A stretch of 64,000 nucleotides of DNA from Stramonita haemastoma (GCA_030674155.1 CM060342.1:8351975-8415974); one strand, 5' to 3'; shown: positions 32,401 through 40,110, counted from the stretch's first letter. Notes: generated from the letters alone by a model not told the origin. Made by a program: numbers and translations.

Positions 32401-33399
32401 GGGGGTGTGTGGTGTGGGGGGGTTGTGGTGTGTGTGTGTGGTGGGGGGGTTGTGGTGTTTGTGTGTGTGGTGTGTGTGTTAGTGTGTGTGTATGTGTGTG
32501 TGTGTGTTTGTGCTAGGTGTGTGTGTTTGTGTGTCAAAGTCATGGAATGGAACTCAGTCTTCAGTATCAGGAGAATTATATTCCTATTTTTGATGCAGTT
32601 AAAAAAAAAAAAAAAAATCACTCATGATACTTTTAACAAGACAGACATGCAAACACCCATGCTAGCATGCAGTAGTATGTGCACATGCGCACGCACGCAC
32701 ACATACCTGCACATAAATGATTGCAACATGTTAAACATGCATATTTTGACATTCTCTGTATTCAGCAAAGAACCTTCATGCTGTGTGTTTGTGTGTGTGT
32801 GTGTGTGTGTTCTTGTATTTAACCCTCTTGCATTCAGATTCTCTGAACACAAACTGCCTCTATATTTCGCATACCATCACGAAATCAGGTCAGGCACACA
32901 CGCTCCCTCACCTTTTCCTCCTCCTAAGTTCATACCAGCAGCTATAATTACCTCCAGACACTCAACAGGGTTTATTCCTCTGGCCTGATAGAGCTTTGAC
33001 ATGTGGTAGCAATTAGTGACGGTCACAGCGGGATGGAAATCTACTGTGTGTAAATCCTGGCAAATCCGGGTTCGGGATTCAAGGGGGGCAATTATTAAAT
33101 CCTGGCAAATCCCAGTTCGGGACTAAGAGGGTTAATGTGTGTGTATCTGTGTGTGGTTTCAGAAGCTGCAGATGAGTCTGAAGCCCAGCAAAGAGCTGCG
33201 GGCAGAGCCGTCCTTGTCCCTGCAGCCAGTGCTGGACTGTGACCTCACCTCCAAACCCTCCTCCACCCTCGATACCTCCACCCCCACGACCCCTGGTCAC
33301 ACCCGCCCAAAGTCGCTATACAACTCTGAACCCCACGGCTGTTTTTTGGGGGGTTGTTGTTTGGTTTTTGTTGCTGGCTGCCTGCCTCATCTTCTGTGA
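16717..33399 (+). CDS. SLC6-family Na+-coupled solute transporter (13 coding exons; exon 12 disrupted)
   Basis: Joined exons: 16717-16843, 18854-18988, 19814-20030, 21692-21824, 22169-22303, 23923-24026, 25700-25824, 26847-26959, 27571-27711, 27993-28092, 29335-29435, 31236-31373, 33163-33399. All junctions are GT-AG and phases agree, giving a nominal 601 codons, the usual SLC6 size. Family hallmarks seen: [15 protein letters not shown] in TM1 (residues 22-36), [19 protein letters not shown], paired EL2 cysteines (128, 137) with three N-glycosylation sequons (140, 143, 149), SYNKYNN after TM6, and GIDSQFA in TM8. SLC6 proteins use the Na+ gradient to import amino acids, GABA, glycine, taurine or amines at the plasma membrane. 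Gly26 replaces the Asp of monoamine transporters, so an amino-acid-like substrate is inferred; subfamily unresolved. The start is ATG 16717 (AAG ATG G context); an in-frame TGA lies at 16678. Exon 12 contains an in-frame stop and frameshifts; every other exon is clean. Confidence 0.93.
16990..17265 (+). mobile_element. SINE-D copy with head, 3' truncated
   Basis: The head GGTGGTCTAGAGGTAACG and a B box-like GGTTCGATTTGG are visible; the body ends after GGATCTGTCACTGGTAAAATTCC. Confidence 0.75.
17740..17892 (+). mobile_element. SINE-A 3' fragment
   Basis: Only the 3' third, from TTTCGTAAGAGCAGGCC to AAAGAATAAATAAAT, in SLC6 intron 1. Confidence 0.75.
18323..18536 (+). mobile_element. SINE-A with internal deletion
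   Basis: The A box joins directly to GGCCCCGTGTGCGAATGC, losing the B box and first body half; the tail runs into a CA microsatellite. Confidence 0.78.
18533..18630 (+). repeat. (AC)n microsatellite
   Basis: Directly follows a SINE-A tail in intron 1. Confidence 0.97.
18854..18988 (+). CDS. SLC6 coding exon 2 (TM2 and start of IL1)
   Basis: Completes the GGGAF motif and encodes residues 43-87: TM2, then MEMAVGQF and the RRGPIGAL loop. The acceptor is TTTTCAG and the donor GTAGGT. Phe49 is at the position of the TM2 Tyr (Tyr121 of human SERT) that contributes to the chloride site. Confidence 0.93.
19095..19325 (+). repeat. TGTGTGGGGATGTATTTG minisatellite
   Basis: About 9-10 irregular units, GT-rich, in SLC6 intron 2. 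Confidence 0.8.
19495..19567 (+). repeat. (AC)n microsatellite
   Basis: Starts after GGTTCACC of a solo SINE tail. Confidence 0.97.
19640..19800 (+). repeat. duplicated retroelement 3' end with TTGAC pentamers
   Basis: GCAATTGTACTGCTTATTCA and TGTACCATCTGGANATAAAAG occur twice, each followed by (ACTTG)n. The second ends 11 bases before the exon-3 acceptor. A related reverse copy is at about 28610-28690. Confidence 0.75.
19814..20030 (+). CDS. SLC6 coding exon 3 (TM3 and extracellular loop 2)
   Basis: Residues 88-159. TM3 keeps the tandem Tyr pair (103-104). The loop then carries two Cys nine residues apart (128 and 137), as in the conserved EL2 disulfide, and sequons NGT, NAT and NDS. The exon ends in CT followed by GTAAAG. 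The last ~20 exon bases plus this donor recur twice downstream in the intron. Confidence 0.93.
20226..20395 (-). mobile_element. truncated TTAA MITE (half copy)
   Basis: Begins TTTAACCCTCTTAGTCCCG, the reverse complement of the right end of the full MITEs, and breaks off at CATGTCAAAGCT, where duplicated exon-3 sequence follows. A poly-C run is inside. Confidence 0.7.
20400..20640 (+). repeat. two extra copies of the exon-3 end and its splice donor
   Basis: Exon 3 ends at 20011-20030 with the donor at 20031. The same CGAAGATTTCTACCT/GTAAA junction (one base changed in the second copy) recurs at about 20404-20428 and 20611-20635. The copies are separated by intron sequence plus a truncated MITE half, so the unit (about 389 bp, then about 207 bp) looks like a tandem duplication starting inside the exon. 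Confidence 0.85.
20457..20602 (-). mobile_element. truncated TTAA MITE (second half copy)
   Basis: Starts TTTAACCCTTTTAGTCCC and breaks off at the same CATGTCAAAGCT point as the previous half copy. This shows it was copied together with the exon-3 end rather than inserted independently. Confidence 0.7.
20700..20935 (+). mobile_element. SINE-C, head truncated
   Basis: Starts inside GGGTGACCATTTGCACGC and runs to GTTATGGGACACCTTTACC, in SLC6 intron 3. Confidence 0.8.
21285..21640 (+). mobile_element. SINE-D copy in SLC6 intron 3
   Basis: Body and 3' end intact, ending about 50 bases before the exon-4 acceptor. Confidence 0.82.
21692..21824 (+). CDS. SLC6 coding exon 4 (end of EL2, TM4)
   Basis: Residues 160-204: an [10 protein letters not shown] stretch typical of late EL2, then TM4 ([19 protein letters not shown]) and a KGPKSTGK cytoplasmic turn. 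The acceptor is TTTTCAG; the donor GTACAC leaves phase 0. Confidence 0.93.
21884..22168 (+). repeat. AT microsatellite then GTT/GTCAGT-rich array
   Basis: (AT)n to about 21973, then TGTTGTTGTCAGTGTTG units up to the exon-5 acceptor. Confidence 0.85.
22169..22303 (+). CDS. SLC6 coding exon 5 (TM5 and EL3)
   Basis: Residues 205-249: [12 protein letters not shown]5, then the RGLTLPG loop and YFIKPKWE, all highly typical of SLC6 EL3. The donor GTAACA at 22304 is followed within about 6 bases by a SINE fragment. Confidence 0.93.
22308..22450 (+). mobile_element. SINE-A fragment next to the exon-5 donor
   Basis: Starts within about 5 bases of the GTAACA donor with CACAACATCTTGCGCACACG and ends in the alternative tail. 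Confidence 0.78.
22465..22590 (+). mobile_element. SINE-D 3' fragment
   Basis: GGGTAGGCGCTGCACTTGTGG to TGGTGTAAAATAAAATA; directly continues the SINE-A fragment in intron 5. Confidence 0.75.
22645..23058 (-). mobile_element. SINE-A with alternative tail
   Basis: From TTAGCTTAGAGCTCTGAGG (tail) through the body to the head at TAACCGCCAAGCTGTCC. Moderately diverged. Confidence 0.75.
23432..23494 (+). repeat. (GA)n microsatellite
   Basis: SLC6 intron 5; a GATTG pentamer run lies at 23224-23250. Confidence 0.96.
23565..23899 (-). mobile_element. SINE-A copy ending next to the exon-6 acceptor
   Basis: Nearly complete. The head's outer end (TAGGCTACCCTGTC) is about 22 bases from the AG of the exon-6 acceptor. 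Confidence 0.85.
23923..24026 (+). CDS. SLC6 coding exon 6 (TM6)
   Basis: Residues 250-283. TM6 reads [19 protein letters not shown], followed by MSSYNKYNN. Gln257 and Ser261 (chloride/Na1 ligands in SERT numbering 332 and 336) are kept. Tyr253 replaces the usual Asp, and Asn260 replaces the Phe of the extracellular gate. A SINE ends about 22 bases before the acceptor. Confidence 0.92.
24480..24765 (+). mobile_element. SINE-A copy with diverged head
   Basis: GGATAGCCTAGTGGTTAGAAGC head, central part shortened, normal 3' end with ATAAATAAATGAATTAAATAAAT. Confidence 0.78.
24805..25178 (-). mobile_element. SINE-A copy, full length
   Basis: Tail, body and head (CACTAGGCTATCCC). It contains an extra ACAAACAAAC run near 25070. 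It stands head-to-tail opposite the preceding plus copy, forming a loose inverted pair. Confidence 0.82.
25312..25605 (-). mobile_element. SINE-B copy in SLC6 intron 6
   Basis: Nearly identical to the 13.7 kb copy. It sits within locally duplicated GTAAAATTGAGNGTACCTGGCTGTGA sequence, 95 bp upstream of exon 7. Confidence 0.87.
25700..25824 (+). CDS. SLC6 coding exon 7 (TM7)
   Basis: Residues 285-325: TM7 with [13 protein letters not shown], then the [12 protein letters not shown] loop. Asp293 and Cys297 align with Asn368 and Ser372 of SERT, both ion-site residues. The acceptor is GTGCAG and the donor GTGAGG. Confidence 0.92.
26205..26335 (-). mobile_element. SINE-A head half
   Basis: GAAAGTGGAGTCAGCACTGATG through ACCACTAGGCTATCCC; the 3' part is absent. 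A GT microsatellite begins 10 bases later. Confidence 0.75.
26346..26846 (+). repeat. GT-rich microsatellite field up to exon 8
   Basis: Several (GT)n blocks broken by two solo SINE-A 3' ends (about 26560 and 26710). It serves as the sequence just upstream of the exon-8 acceptor. Confidence 0.9.
26847..26959 (+). CDS. SLC6 coding exon 8 (EL4 and TM8)
   Basis: Residues 326-363: [13 protein letters not shown] of EL4, then TM8 ending GIDSQ with Asp361 and Ser362 at the Na2 site. The acceptor follows a long GT microsatellite; the donor is GTACCA. Confidence 0.93.
27127..27350 (+). mobile_element. SINE-A 5'-truncated copy
   Basis: Begins at TAGTCCTTCGGATGAGAC and runs to the ATAAATAAT end, bordered by CT-rich simple sequence on both sides. 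Confidence 0.78.
27571..27711 (+). CDS. SLC6 coding exon 9 (TM8 end and TM9)
   Basis: Residues 364-410: [15 protein letters not shown], a basic RRYLRRKE cytoplasmic loop, then TM9 ending GLPNITQ. Phase 0 at both ends; donor GTAGGC. Confidence 0.93.
27993..28092 (+). CDS. SLC6 coding exon 10 (TM10)
   Basis: Residues 411-443: [14 protein letters not shown] followed by TM10 and [10 protein letters not shown], the standard SLC6 sequence entering intracellular loop 5. Acceptor ATGCAG; donor GTACAC. Confidence 0.93.
28765..29102 (-). mobile_element. SINE-A copy in intron 10
   Basis: Full tail, body and head between SLC6 exons 10 and 11. Confidence 0.83.
29335..29435 (+). CDS. SLC6 coding exon 11 (IL5 and TM11 start)
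   Basis: Residues 444-477: [28 protein letters not shown] and the beginning of TM11. The donor is GTGAGT. The SINE in intron 10 ends about 230 bp upstream. Confidence 0.92.
29490..29900 (-). mobile_element. SINE-D copy, full length
   Basis: TTTTATACCACTTTATGTCAC (3' end) through the body to the head TACCTCTAGACCACCAATCC; starts about 55 bases after the exon-11 donor. Confidence 0.83.
29925..30118 (+). mobile_element. SINE-A fragment with 65-bp internal duplication
   Basis: The segment TGTTGTCATTAGAACATCTTG ... AGTAGGCCATTTCATG occurs twice in tandem (about 29934 and 30006) before the body continues. Confidence 0.7.
30156..30461 (+). mobile_element. TTAA-flanked MITE (piggyBac-like), copy 1
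   Basis: TTAA at both ends, termini CCCTCTT and AAGAGGG inverted. The interior is 70% or more alike to the copy at 32.8 kb by eye. TTAA target duplication with a CCY-type terminus is characteristic of piggyBac-derived elements; no coding capacity. An inverted fragment of the same left end follows at about 30458-30505. Confidence 0.75.
30505..30615 (-). mobile_element. SINE-D 3' fragment
   Basis: CTACATGAAATTGGGGCTGCTC followed by GA repeats and CATCGCCATAAGAGCAGCGCC; part of the same sequence recurs at 31010-31050. Confidence 0.65.
30730..31000 (-). mobile_element. SINE-A, head truncated
   Basis: Tail and body intact to CACCATTGATGATAACTCC; the head is replaced by AGAGAGAGTGCATCGCC, a piece of SINE-D. 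Confidence 0.75.
31236..31373 (+). CDS. SLC6 coding exon 12 (TM11-12), frame-disrupted
   Basis: After a TGCAG acceptor the expected frame gives GISFSMVVA and then TGA at 31263-31265. Recognisable TM12-like words continue in other frames: TYQWAQVW in frame +1, IIACS in frame +2 and ILGLLF back in +1, before a GTATGTG donor. At least three single-base shifts are needed. The total length (138) is a multiple of three, so the nominal frame still meets the last exon. Consensus indel errors beside the adjacent G/T minisatellite are the simplest explanation; real pseudogenisation cannot be excluded. Confidence 0.75.
31430..32515 (+). repeat. GT/G-run minisatellite, about 1.1 kb
   Basis: Irregular units of TTGTGGTGTGGGGG, higher-order blocks with TATTGTGGTGTGGGG and GTGTGTGTTGTGG. 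G-rich on the coding strand, with many GGGG runs; no C on this strand for long stretches. It lies in SLC6 intron 12. Confidence 0.92.
32819..33135 (+). mobile_element. TTAA-flanked MITE (piggyBac-like), copy 2
   Basis: Same structure as the 30.2 kb copy, 317 bp with both TTAA sites. It ends only 27 bases before the terminal SLC6 exon, so the branch point and polypyrimidine tract of that exon are in or next to the element. Confidence 0.78.
33163..33399 (+). CDS. SLC6 terminal coding exon (cytoplasmic C-terminus)
   Basis: After TTTCAG the frame starts [12 protein letters not shown], a typical juxtamembrane sequence after TM12, then a Ser/Thr/Pro-rich tail to a TGA at 33397-33399. The last ~20 residues become hydrophobic and Gly/Cys-rich, which is unusual, so the true stop could be shifted by an indel in the 33350 T/G-rich run. 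Confidence 0.8.
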   Translation, partial: KLQMSLKPSKELRAEPSLSLQPVLDCDLTSKPSSTLDTSTPTTPGHTRPKSLYNSEPHGCFLGGCCLVFVAGCLPHLL

Positions 33400-33999
33400 T
33401 GTTCCTGTTCTACTGCTGCTGTTTTCTCCCACGCTGCTGATTTTAATATTAACTCTTTGCCCTACCCTTACCCGGATTTGTTATGTCGCGTCTTTACGGA
33501 TGGAAGCCCACAGGGACCCCATTTATATGAGGTCGCCATGGGGCCACCAGTCAGAGGGGCCCTGCACTGCTGCTGGGTCACTTTTGGTGGTGCTCAGTGG
33601 TGTGTCAGTTCTGAGCTAACATACAGGACGCCACCTACTAAGCCTCCTACTAATGACAGTATTAGCTCAGTCACAGAGCAGACTGAGTGAGTCACCCACC
33701 TGAGGTGGCGACCACCACAACGTACCTCCAGTGACCCCCCCCACAAACCTCCAACCCTAAAGGCTTTGACACAAACTCACCATAGGCACAGAAGGTATGG
33801 GAAACCAAAATCTGAGGTCACCACGAGACCAGAGACACTGAATCAGAGACATATTGCATGTTGATCGGGTGATGACGGGGATGATGTAATGGTGCTGCTA
33901 TGAAAGGGCATACAGTTTTGAGACTAAATGACAGGGCTGTAGCTACTCTGTTTTTCCTTTCACAATATTATATCCCCCCAGCATCAACTGGGCCTGAGA

Positions 34000-34212
34000 G
34001 ATACAGACACCTGCAGTACTCTGAAAATCATTTCTGTAAAGTGGATGAAGCTCGACTGTGTGGTCACAGTCTTCCCACTGAGCCCACAGTACACTCACTC
34101 TGGGTAATAGCCGGCTGGAGTCTGAAAAATCCTTATAACACCTATGGGATTCATACCCACGACCTTCCAGTCTGTAACCCAAGGCGTTAACCACTGCGCC
34201 ACAGCAGCTGGT
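34000..34212 (-). mobile_element. tRNA-derived SINE, other family
   Basis: The reverse complement begins GCTGCTGTGGCGCAGTGGTTAACGCC (A box) with GGTATGAATCC as a B-box-like word, then a ~130-bp body. Single copy seen. Confidence 0.7.
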
Positions 34213-35019
34213 CTATGAAGCCAGGTTTTAAGGGGGGTTTGTTTTGGGGATTTTTGTTGGGAGGTGGGAGAGAGGCTTTTTTTTTGTTTTTGTTTTTTAA
34301 AACGGACTGTTTGTATTTGAACATAGGGGGATGAAACTCTCAGACATATTTTGATAAATTTGTTGTCATGATCGTTTGCATTGGAACTGTTGTTATCTGA
34401 TTGTTTTTGTTATGACTTATCTCTTTTTGGGTTTTCTTCTTTGTTATTTTGTTTATTAAGTGAACAGTGCCTTATGTTATTCACACGTGTGTCCCCAAAA
34501 AACCACACACCCATTGAAATTTTCTGATTTTTTTTTTTCTCTTACATTGTATCCATATGTAATTTTTTTTAAAGTTCATTCAAACCTTTTTTCTTTTTAC
34601 TAAAATATGTAGAAAAATTATCATTTGATGTTCATATTTGTTAACTTTTCAACCAAAATATGTAAAAAAAAAAATTGTTGTTACTTTTGAAGGGTTTTTT
34701 TTTTTTCAACAATTTGAATTGAAATGTAATTCTTGGAAGTAGAACTTTTTTTTCTCCAAATATCTATATATATTGTTACTTGTTCATGTTTTGCTAAGAT
34801 GTTTATATTGTTACTTACTTGAAAGTTTCATTGTTATTATTTTTGTATGTTGTTTCTTGTACATCTGTGATAATCGGGGAAATAAGACTATGCACTTGAT
34901 GTAATTTTTTTTTTCTTCGATGGTTGTGATATAAATAAGTTTTGAAAATCACTTTAACTATCATTACTTAACAGTCATTGATTTATCGAGTTACGGAAGA
35001 AAACTCCTTGTATTTTGAA

Positions 35020-35145
35020 GTACTGATTTTTTTTTTTATATCAAGGATAATGAATGAGCACTTCATGTACTTTTTTACATCCAGTCCCCATGTGTATGCA
35101 GTTTTGTAAATTTTGTCATCTGTTCCCACCAGCACACAATGACTG
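35020..35145 (-). mobile_element. SINE-A 3' fragment
   Basis: TATATCAAGGATAATGAATGAGC through CCACCAGCACACAATG, in the region downstream of the SLC6 stop. Confidence 0.7.
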
Positions 35146-35227
35146 GTGTTTTACACGACTGCTACATTACATGTGACTGCAAGTTTACACATAAGTGCTA
35201 GTTTACATGCTGTTTTACGTGTGACAG

Positions 35228-35578
35228 CAATGGATGTTACAGCCGAGTGGTTACTTCAATACCATTCAACTTCAACCCCATGAGTCCATGAAGTTGTGGG
35301 TTCGAATATCGGTGGCATCTCGTGAATTACAGGAGGCGATTTTTAGATTTCCCAAGTGCAGACCTGCTAGTGCCTTAGTTTTATGCTGGAAGTTCAAATA
35401 TGTACATCAAAAATCCTGTCATTTATGTCGGTGTTAGTTGGGTCACAGAAACACCAACATATCCAGCTTACATCCCCGAAGTCAGAATGTGGTTACCTTC
35501 ATGGTGGGAAAAAAAAGGCTGCATACGCAGAAATTTTTCACCATGGGCGAACCTCAAAGCTGTAGCTGAGAAACGAAA
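35228..35578 (+). mobile_element. SINE-E copy
   Basis: Head ACAGCCGAGTGGTTACTTC ... GGTTCGAATATCGG, body CAGACCTGCTAGTGCC, GGTCACAGAAACACCAACAT, then the alternative tail CGAAGTCAGAATGTGGTTACC shared with SINE-A. Confidence 0.72.
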
Positions 35579-35954
35579 ATGAAGAATTATTGTATGGCTG
35601 TTCTTGTTTGACACATAACTGCTGTGTTTTTTTTACACTGACTGTTGCCTTATTCCAAAACTAATGTATGTTGGTGAATGTTATGTTGCAGTGGGTGTTT
35701 TAAAATTAACCCTACACGAGTCAGTGATTGCAGCATGTCTGTGATTGTTACCAGTCTTGAGCGCTTTGTTTGATGCAATTTTTTTTTATCTAAAATTTTT
35801 TTTTATTCACATCATGTACAGATTCATTTATTCAAGTTGAATGTTTTGTTGGTTTTTTGTTGTTGTTTTTTTGTGGGGGGGGGGGTTAGATTTTGTGATC
35901 TCCATGTAAAAGGGTTTGTTGGTGGTCAGTTTTTGTGTGAAAAGATGAGTTTTA

Positions 35955-35955
35955 C

Positions 35956-35988
<33 letters not shown>

Positions 35989-36010
35989 ATATATATATAT
36001 ATATATATAA
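35955..36010 (+). repeat. (AT)n microsatellite
   Basis: Interrupted AT run followed by poly-A. Confidence 0.93.
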
Positions 36011-36237
36011 AAAAATGTGTGTATATGTATATCATGATGTCTGTGCATCAGAAGATACTTCTATGAATTGATTTTTATATCTCTGAAGTCGTAATGCAGC
36101 TACCTTCATGGTGGGCTAAACGGTGGTATGCACAAGATTTCACCATGGTGAACCTGGAGCTCTATCCGAGGAGAAAAACTGATTTTGATAACTGGTATGC
36201 TCAGGCACACCAACAAAACATACAAGTACATTGTAAA

Positions 36238-36435
36238 AAGGTAAAGGTGTCCCATAACCTATGTGGTCAGTTTGGAGCAAGGTGTCAGAGACCTCAGCTT
36301 CTCCAGGCCAGCATATGCGGCGCATCTCCTCTCCCTTGCTGCTTTACCTTCCCTGACCCTAAAGAGGGCAGGTACCCATTTACAGCTGGGTGAACTTAGG
36401 GAGACTGTATTGAAGCCAAGGTGCACAAATATTCA
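36238..36435 (-). mobile_element. SINE-C, head missing
   Basis: AGGTGTCCCATAACCTATGTGG through GAAGCCAAGGTGCACAAA. It is inserted in an alternative SINE tail: CATACAAGTACATTGTAAA on one side and CAAGTACACTGTCAA on the other. Confidence 0.75.
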
Positions 36436-37479
36436 AGTACACTGTCAATGAAATGAGGTGGGGGGGGGGGGGGTAGGACAGTAAGCCTTGATGTAACAGC
36501 TGTGAACTTTTATTATTATTATTATTATTATTATTGTTGTTGCTGTGAACTGATGTAAATGATACTAGTAGTATAGTGAAGGTGGAAGTATGTTTGCGCG
36601 TGACTGCATGAGATTATACACATACATGCAGATTTTTCTTTATTTTTCCATAATGCACACACAGGTGTGCATACATTCTTGCAGGGCTATAAACAACATA
36701 ATTGTATGATTGCACATTCGTGCTCAATATAGAATTCATACTTCAGCACTTAAAAAAAAGCTTGAATATATCCCAGATGTTGCGATTTATTGGAAGGGAA
36801 ACCTTTTTTTTTTTTTTTTTTTTTTTTTGGTATTTGCTTAGATTTTTGTTCATCACACACACACCATGTTGAATCATGCTTAAACAATTGTGATGCTCCA
36901 CCACGAAATGAATCGCTTTACACCTGACCCACTTTTCCGCTAGGAGCCATTTTAGGTAGGTGGGGGTCAGGTTATCTGTTTTGAGTGATTATAATAAAAC
37001 TATAGCCAGTCTTCTACCTTTTATTGAAATATCAAGGTATAAGTTTGTTTCCTTTTTGCTTTAAAAACATGTTTAAAAATACCAAGCCCTCATTCTGACC
37101 ACTATTACAACTAAACTGTCATTTCTCATTTGTCACTTCTCGCAATCTCTCATTTGAATTTGTAATAACTTTCCATACAATTGTCCAATTTTCAATCGTA
37201 TTTTTTGGTATTGCATAGCCTTTTTATTGAATTAATACATGTTCATAACTAAAAATTTGTCTCTGGTGCAATGCGACTCATTATGTGGTGGCGTATCACA
37301 ATTGTGTGTTAGTGGCCAGAAAGATGTGCTATGTCAGTTTTTCCCTCTCTGTGCCTGATCTTCATGCCCTAAGATGAGTAGTAATGCATTGAAGGAGAGC
37401 TGTCTGTTTAAAATATATATTGATTTACAGCATCCTTTTTTTGGTGTTGATTCAAAATCAGCTTTGCATACTTTGGAAA

Positions 37480-38705
37480 CTCTTAGAAAAAAAAGAAAGA
37501 AAAAAATTGGAACTCTTAGAAAAAAAGAAAGAAAAATATTGGAACTCTTAGGAAAAAGAAAGAAAAATATTGGAACTCTTAGGAAAAAGAAAGAATATAG
37601 GAACTCGTAGGAAAAAGAAAGAATATTTGGTACCTCTAGCAAAAAAGAAAGAAAATTGAAAGACTCTATTAAAAAAAATTCGCATACTTGTTGAAAAATA
37701 GTTACATAACTTGGAACTTTAGAAAAAAAAGAAAAAAAAAATGGAACTCTAGAAAAAAAAGGAAGAAATGGAACTTTAGAAAAAAAGAAGAAAATTGGAA
37801 CTCTAGAAAAAAGAAAGAAAAAATGGAACTGTTTGAAAAAGAAAGAAAAAATTGAACTTTGAAAAAAAGAAAAAAAATGGAACTCTTAGAAAAAAAAGAA
37901 AAAAAATTTTGGAACTCTTAAGAAAAAAAGAAAGAAAGAAAAATATGGAACTCTAGAAAAAAAAAAGAAAAGAAATTGGAACTGTAGAAAAAAGAAAGAA
38001 AGAATATTGGAACTCTTAGAAAAAAAAGAAAGAAAAAATTGGAACTCTTAGAAAAAAAGAAGAAAAAATTGGAACTCTTAGAAAAAATAAGAAGAAAGAA
38101 ATTGGAACTCTAGAAAAAAGAAGAAAGAAAGAAATTGGAACTCTAAAAAAAAAAAAAAAAGAAATTGGAACTCTTAGAAAAAAAGAAAGAAAGAAAAATG
38201 GAACTCTAGAAAAAAAGAAGAAAAAATGGAACTCTAAGAAAAAAAAGAATAGAAAAGAAAAATTGGAACTCTTAAGAAAAAAAGAAGAAAAAATTGGAAC
38301 TCTTAAAAAAAAAAAAAAAAGAAATTGGAACTCTTAGAAAAAAAGAAAGAAGAAAATGGAACTCTTAGAAAAAAGAAAAAAAATGGAACTCTTAGAAAAA
38401 AGAAAGAAAAAATTTGGAACTTATAGAAATAAAGAAAGAAAAAAATTGAAACTTGTAGAAGAAAAGAAAGAAAAAAAACTGGAACTCGTAGAAAAAAAAG
38501 AAAGACAAAAATTGGACTCTTAGAAAAAAGAAGGGAAAAAAAGTGGAACTCTTAGCAAAAAGAAAGACAAAAATTAGAACTCTCAGGAAAAAGAAAAAAA
38601 AATGGAACTCTTAGAAAAAAAGAAAGGAAAAAATAGAACTCATAGAAAAAAAAGAAAAGAAAAAAAGAACTTGAAGATAAAAGAAAGAAAAAAAAATGGA
38701 ACTCT
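37480..38705 (+). repeat. A-rich ~30-bp minisatellite, about 40 units
   Basis: Unit TTGGAACTCTTAGAAAAAAAG followed by AAAGAAAAAA, 25-36 bp long because the A runs vary. Almost devoid of C except in GGAACTC. Confidence 0.93.
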
Positions 38706-38989
38706 TAACATAAGAAGTGACATTGTCTTTGAAACGGAGTTTATGATTCACTCTGCTATCTACAGGCAGCAGAATAGATTTTTTTACTGATCCATCCCAT
38801 TGCAGTTTTTACTGGAAAGAGTTGACAGATTCTTTAGCAAAGTGAGATGCCTAGGCAATACTGAGCGCTTGTTTAGGCCTAAGTTTATTATCGTTTGAAT
38901 GTTGTGCTATTCTTGCAAAGTCGTATGCTCTAAAAAAAAATTTTATTTTACTAACTTTCTTTTAAAAGTATTTTTTGTTCACAAGATTT

Positions 38990-39115
38990 AAAAATAATAT
39001 TTTGAAATTGCATTTAAATATTTGGAACACTTAAGTATTCAAAAAATGTGCTTGTTGTGGTATTATTTCAGTCCATCATATATCGCTTGATTGGCCCATG
39101 CTCAATAGTTTCTAC
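38990..39115 (+). mobile_element. LINE 3' end with knuckle, copy 3 (short)
   Basis: LHLNIWNT-, KKCACCGIISVHHISLDWPM-like translation, clearly the same segment as in copies 1 and 2, but only about 125 bp long. Confidence 0.6.
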
Positions 39116-39899
39116 AAGGGAGAGGTGTAGTCTTCAGTGAGAAAGAAGGCGATGTGTTCAGTGTGATTGCCCAACAGGCTGTGATCATTGCAGTTGCTGA
39201 AATCTTTTTTCTTTTTTTTGTCAGTGGTAGAAAAAACTTATAGAATTTGTCTTTTGGACATTTTTCACACCCTTTTTTTTTCCAACATTTACAGTCAGCA
39301 CCATTCCTTTTGAACCTGTAGGTCTTCATAACTGTCTAAATCATCTATCAGAGAATGGACAATGAAAAGGCAAAGAATTAATGTTAACAGTTTAAAATAT
39401 ATTGAATCTTTTATTTCATCTTTAGGAATACCTCTGTCTTTCCAAAATTTGTTGTCTGACTGAATCATCTTTTTCTGGGTCATACCAAATGTAGCCTGGA
39501 CATCTTGTACACAGGAGCCAATATTAAAAAAGTTGTTTTTTTTAACAGAGCCTAAATGGTCAAATGCAAGCGCTTTGATTTGTTTTTACAAGATATAGCG
39601 CTATATAAATTCCATGTATTATTATTATTATTATTATTATAAATATTTCAAATGCTGAATGTATTCCAGATATGTTCCATTGGTTTCTTATATTCTGTGT
39701 GTACATGAATGTTCATCATTTTTGTCTCTTTGCCATTTAACTTCAGGCCAGAAGTGTTGCCCACTGTATCGAACTCTGTGGAAAATTTTTCTCATGCTTG
39801 TAATATCGTTGGTCATGAAGTACTGTATCATGTATAATGAAAATATGTGCATGTGGTTGGTTGTACACGAGGGTCAAATGCCAAAGCGTATGTTTATTA

Positions 39900-40110
39900 T
39901 TTAGTCACTTCATATTGGGTAGAAATTGATTGTATATATGTAGGTCAAAGTGTATGTAGTATTTAGTCATTTCATATTGGGTAGAAATTGATTGTATATA
40001 TGTAGGTCAAAGTGTATGAGTTATTTAGTCATTTCATATTGGGTAGAAATTGATTGTATATATGTAGGTCAAAGTGTATGAGTTATTTAGTCATATTTCA
40101 TTATTGGGTA
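39900..40110 (+). repeat. 62-64 bp tandem repeat, 3-4 units
   Basis: AGTCATTTCATATTGGGTAG, AAATTGATTGTATATATGTAGG at about 39903, 39964, 40028 and 40092. Confidence 0.88.

Noticed and set aside
31284..32988. Very long ORFs (380-527 codons) over the GT/G-run array on both strands
   Set aside because: They are low-complexity Val/Cys/Gly or Thr/His translations of a minisatellite with no stop-forming triplets.
33457..33690. ORF just after the transporter stop
   Set aside because: Proline-rich, not in the transporter frame and without splice support; treated as 3' UTR.
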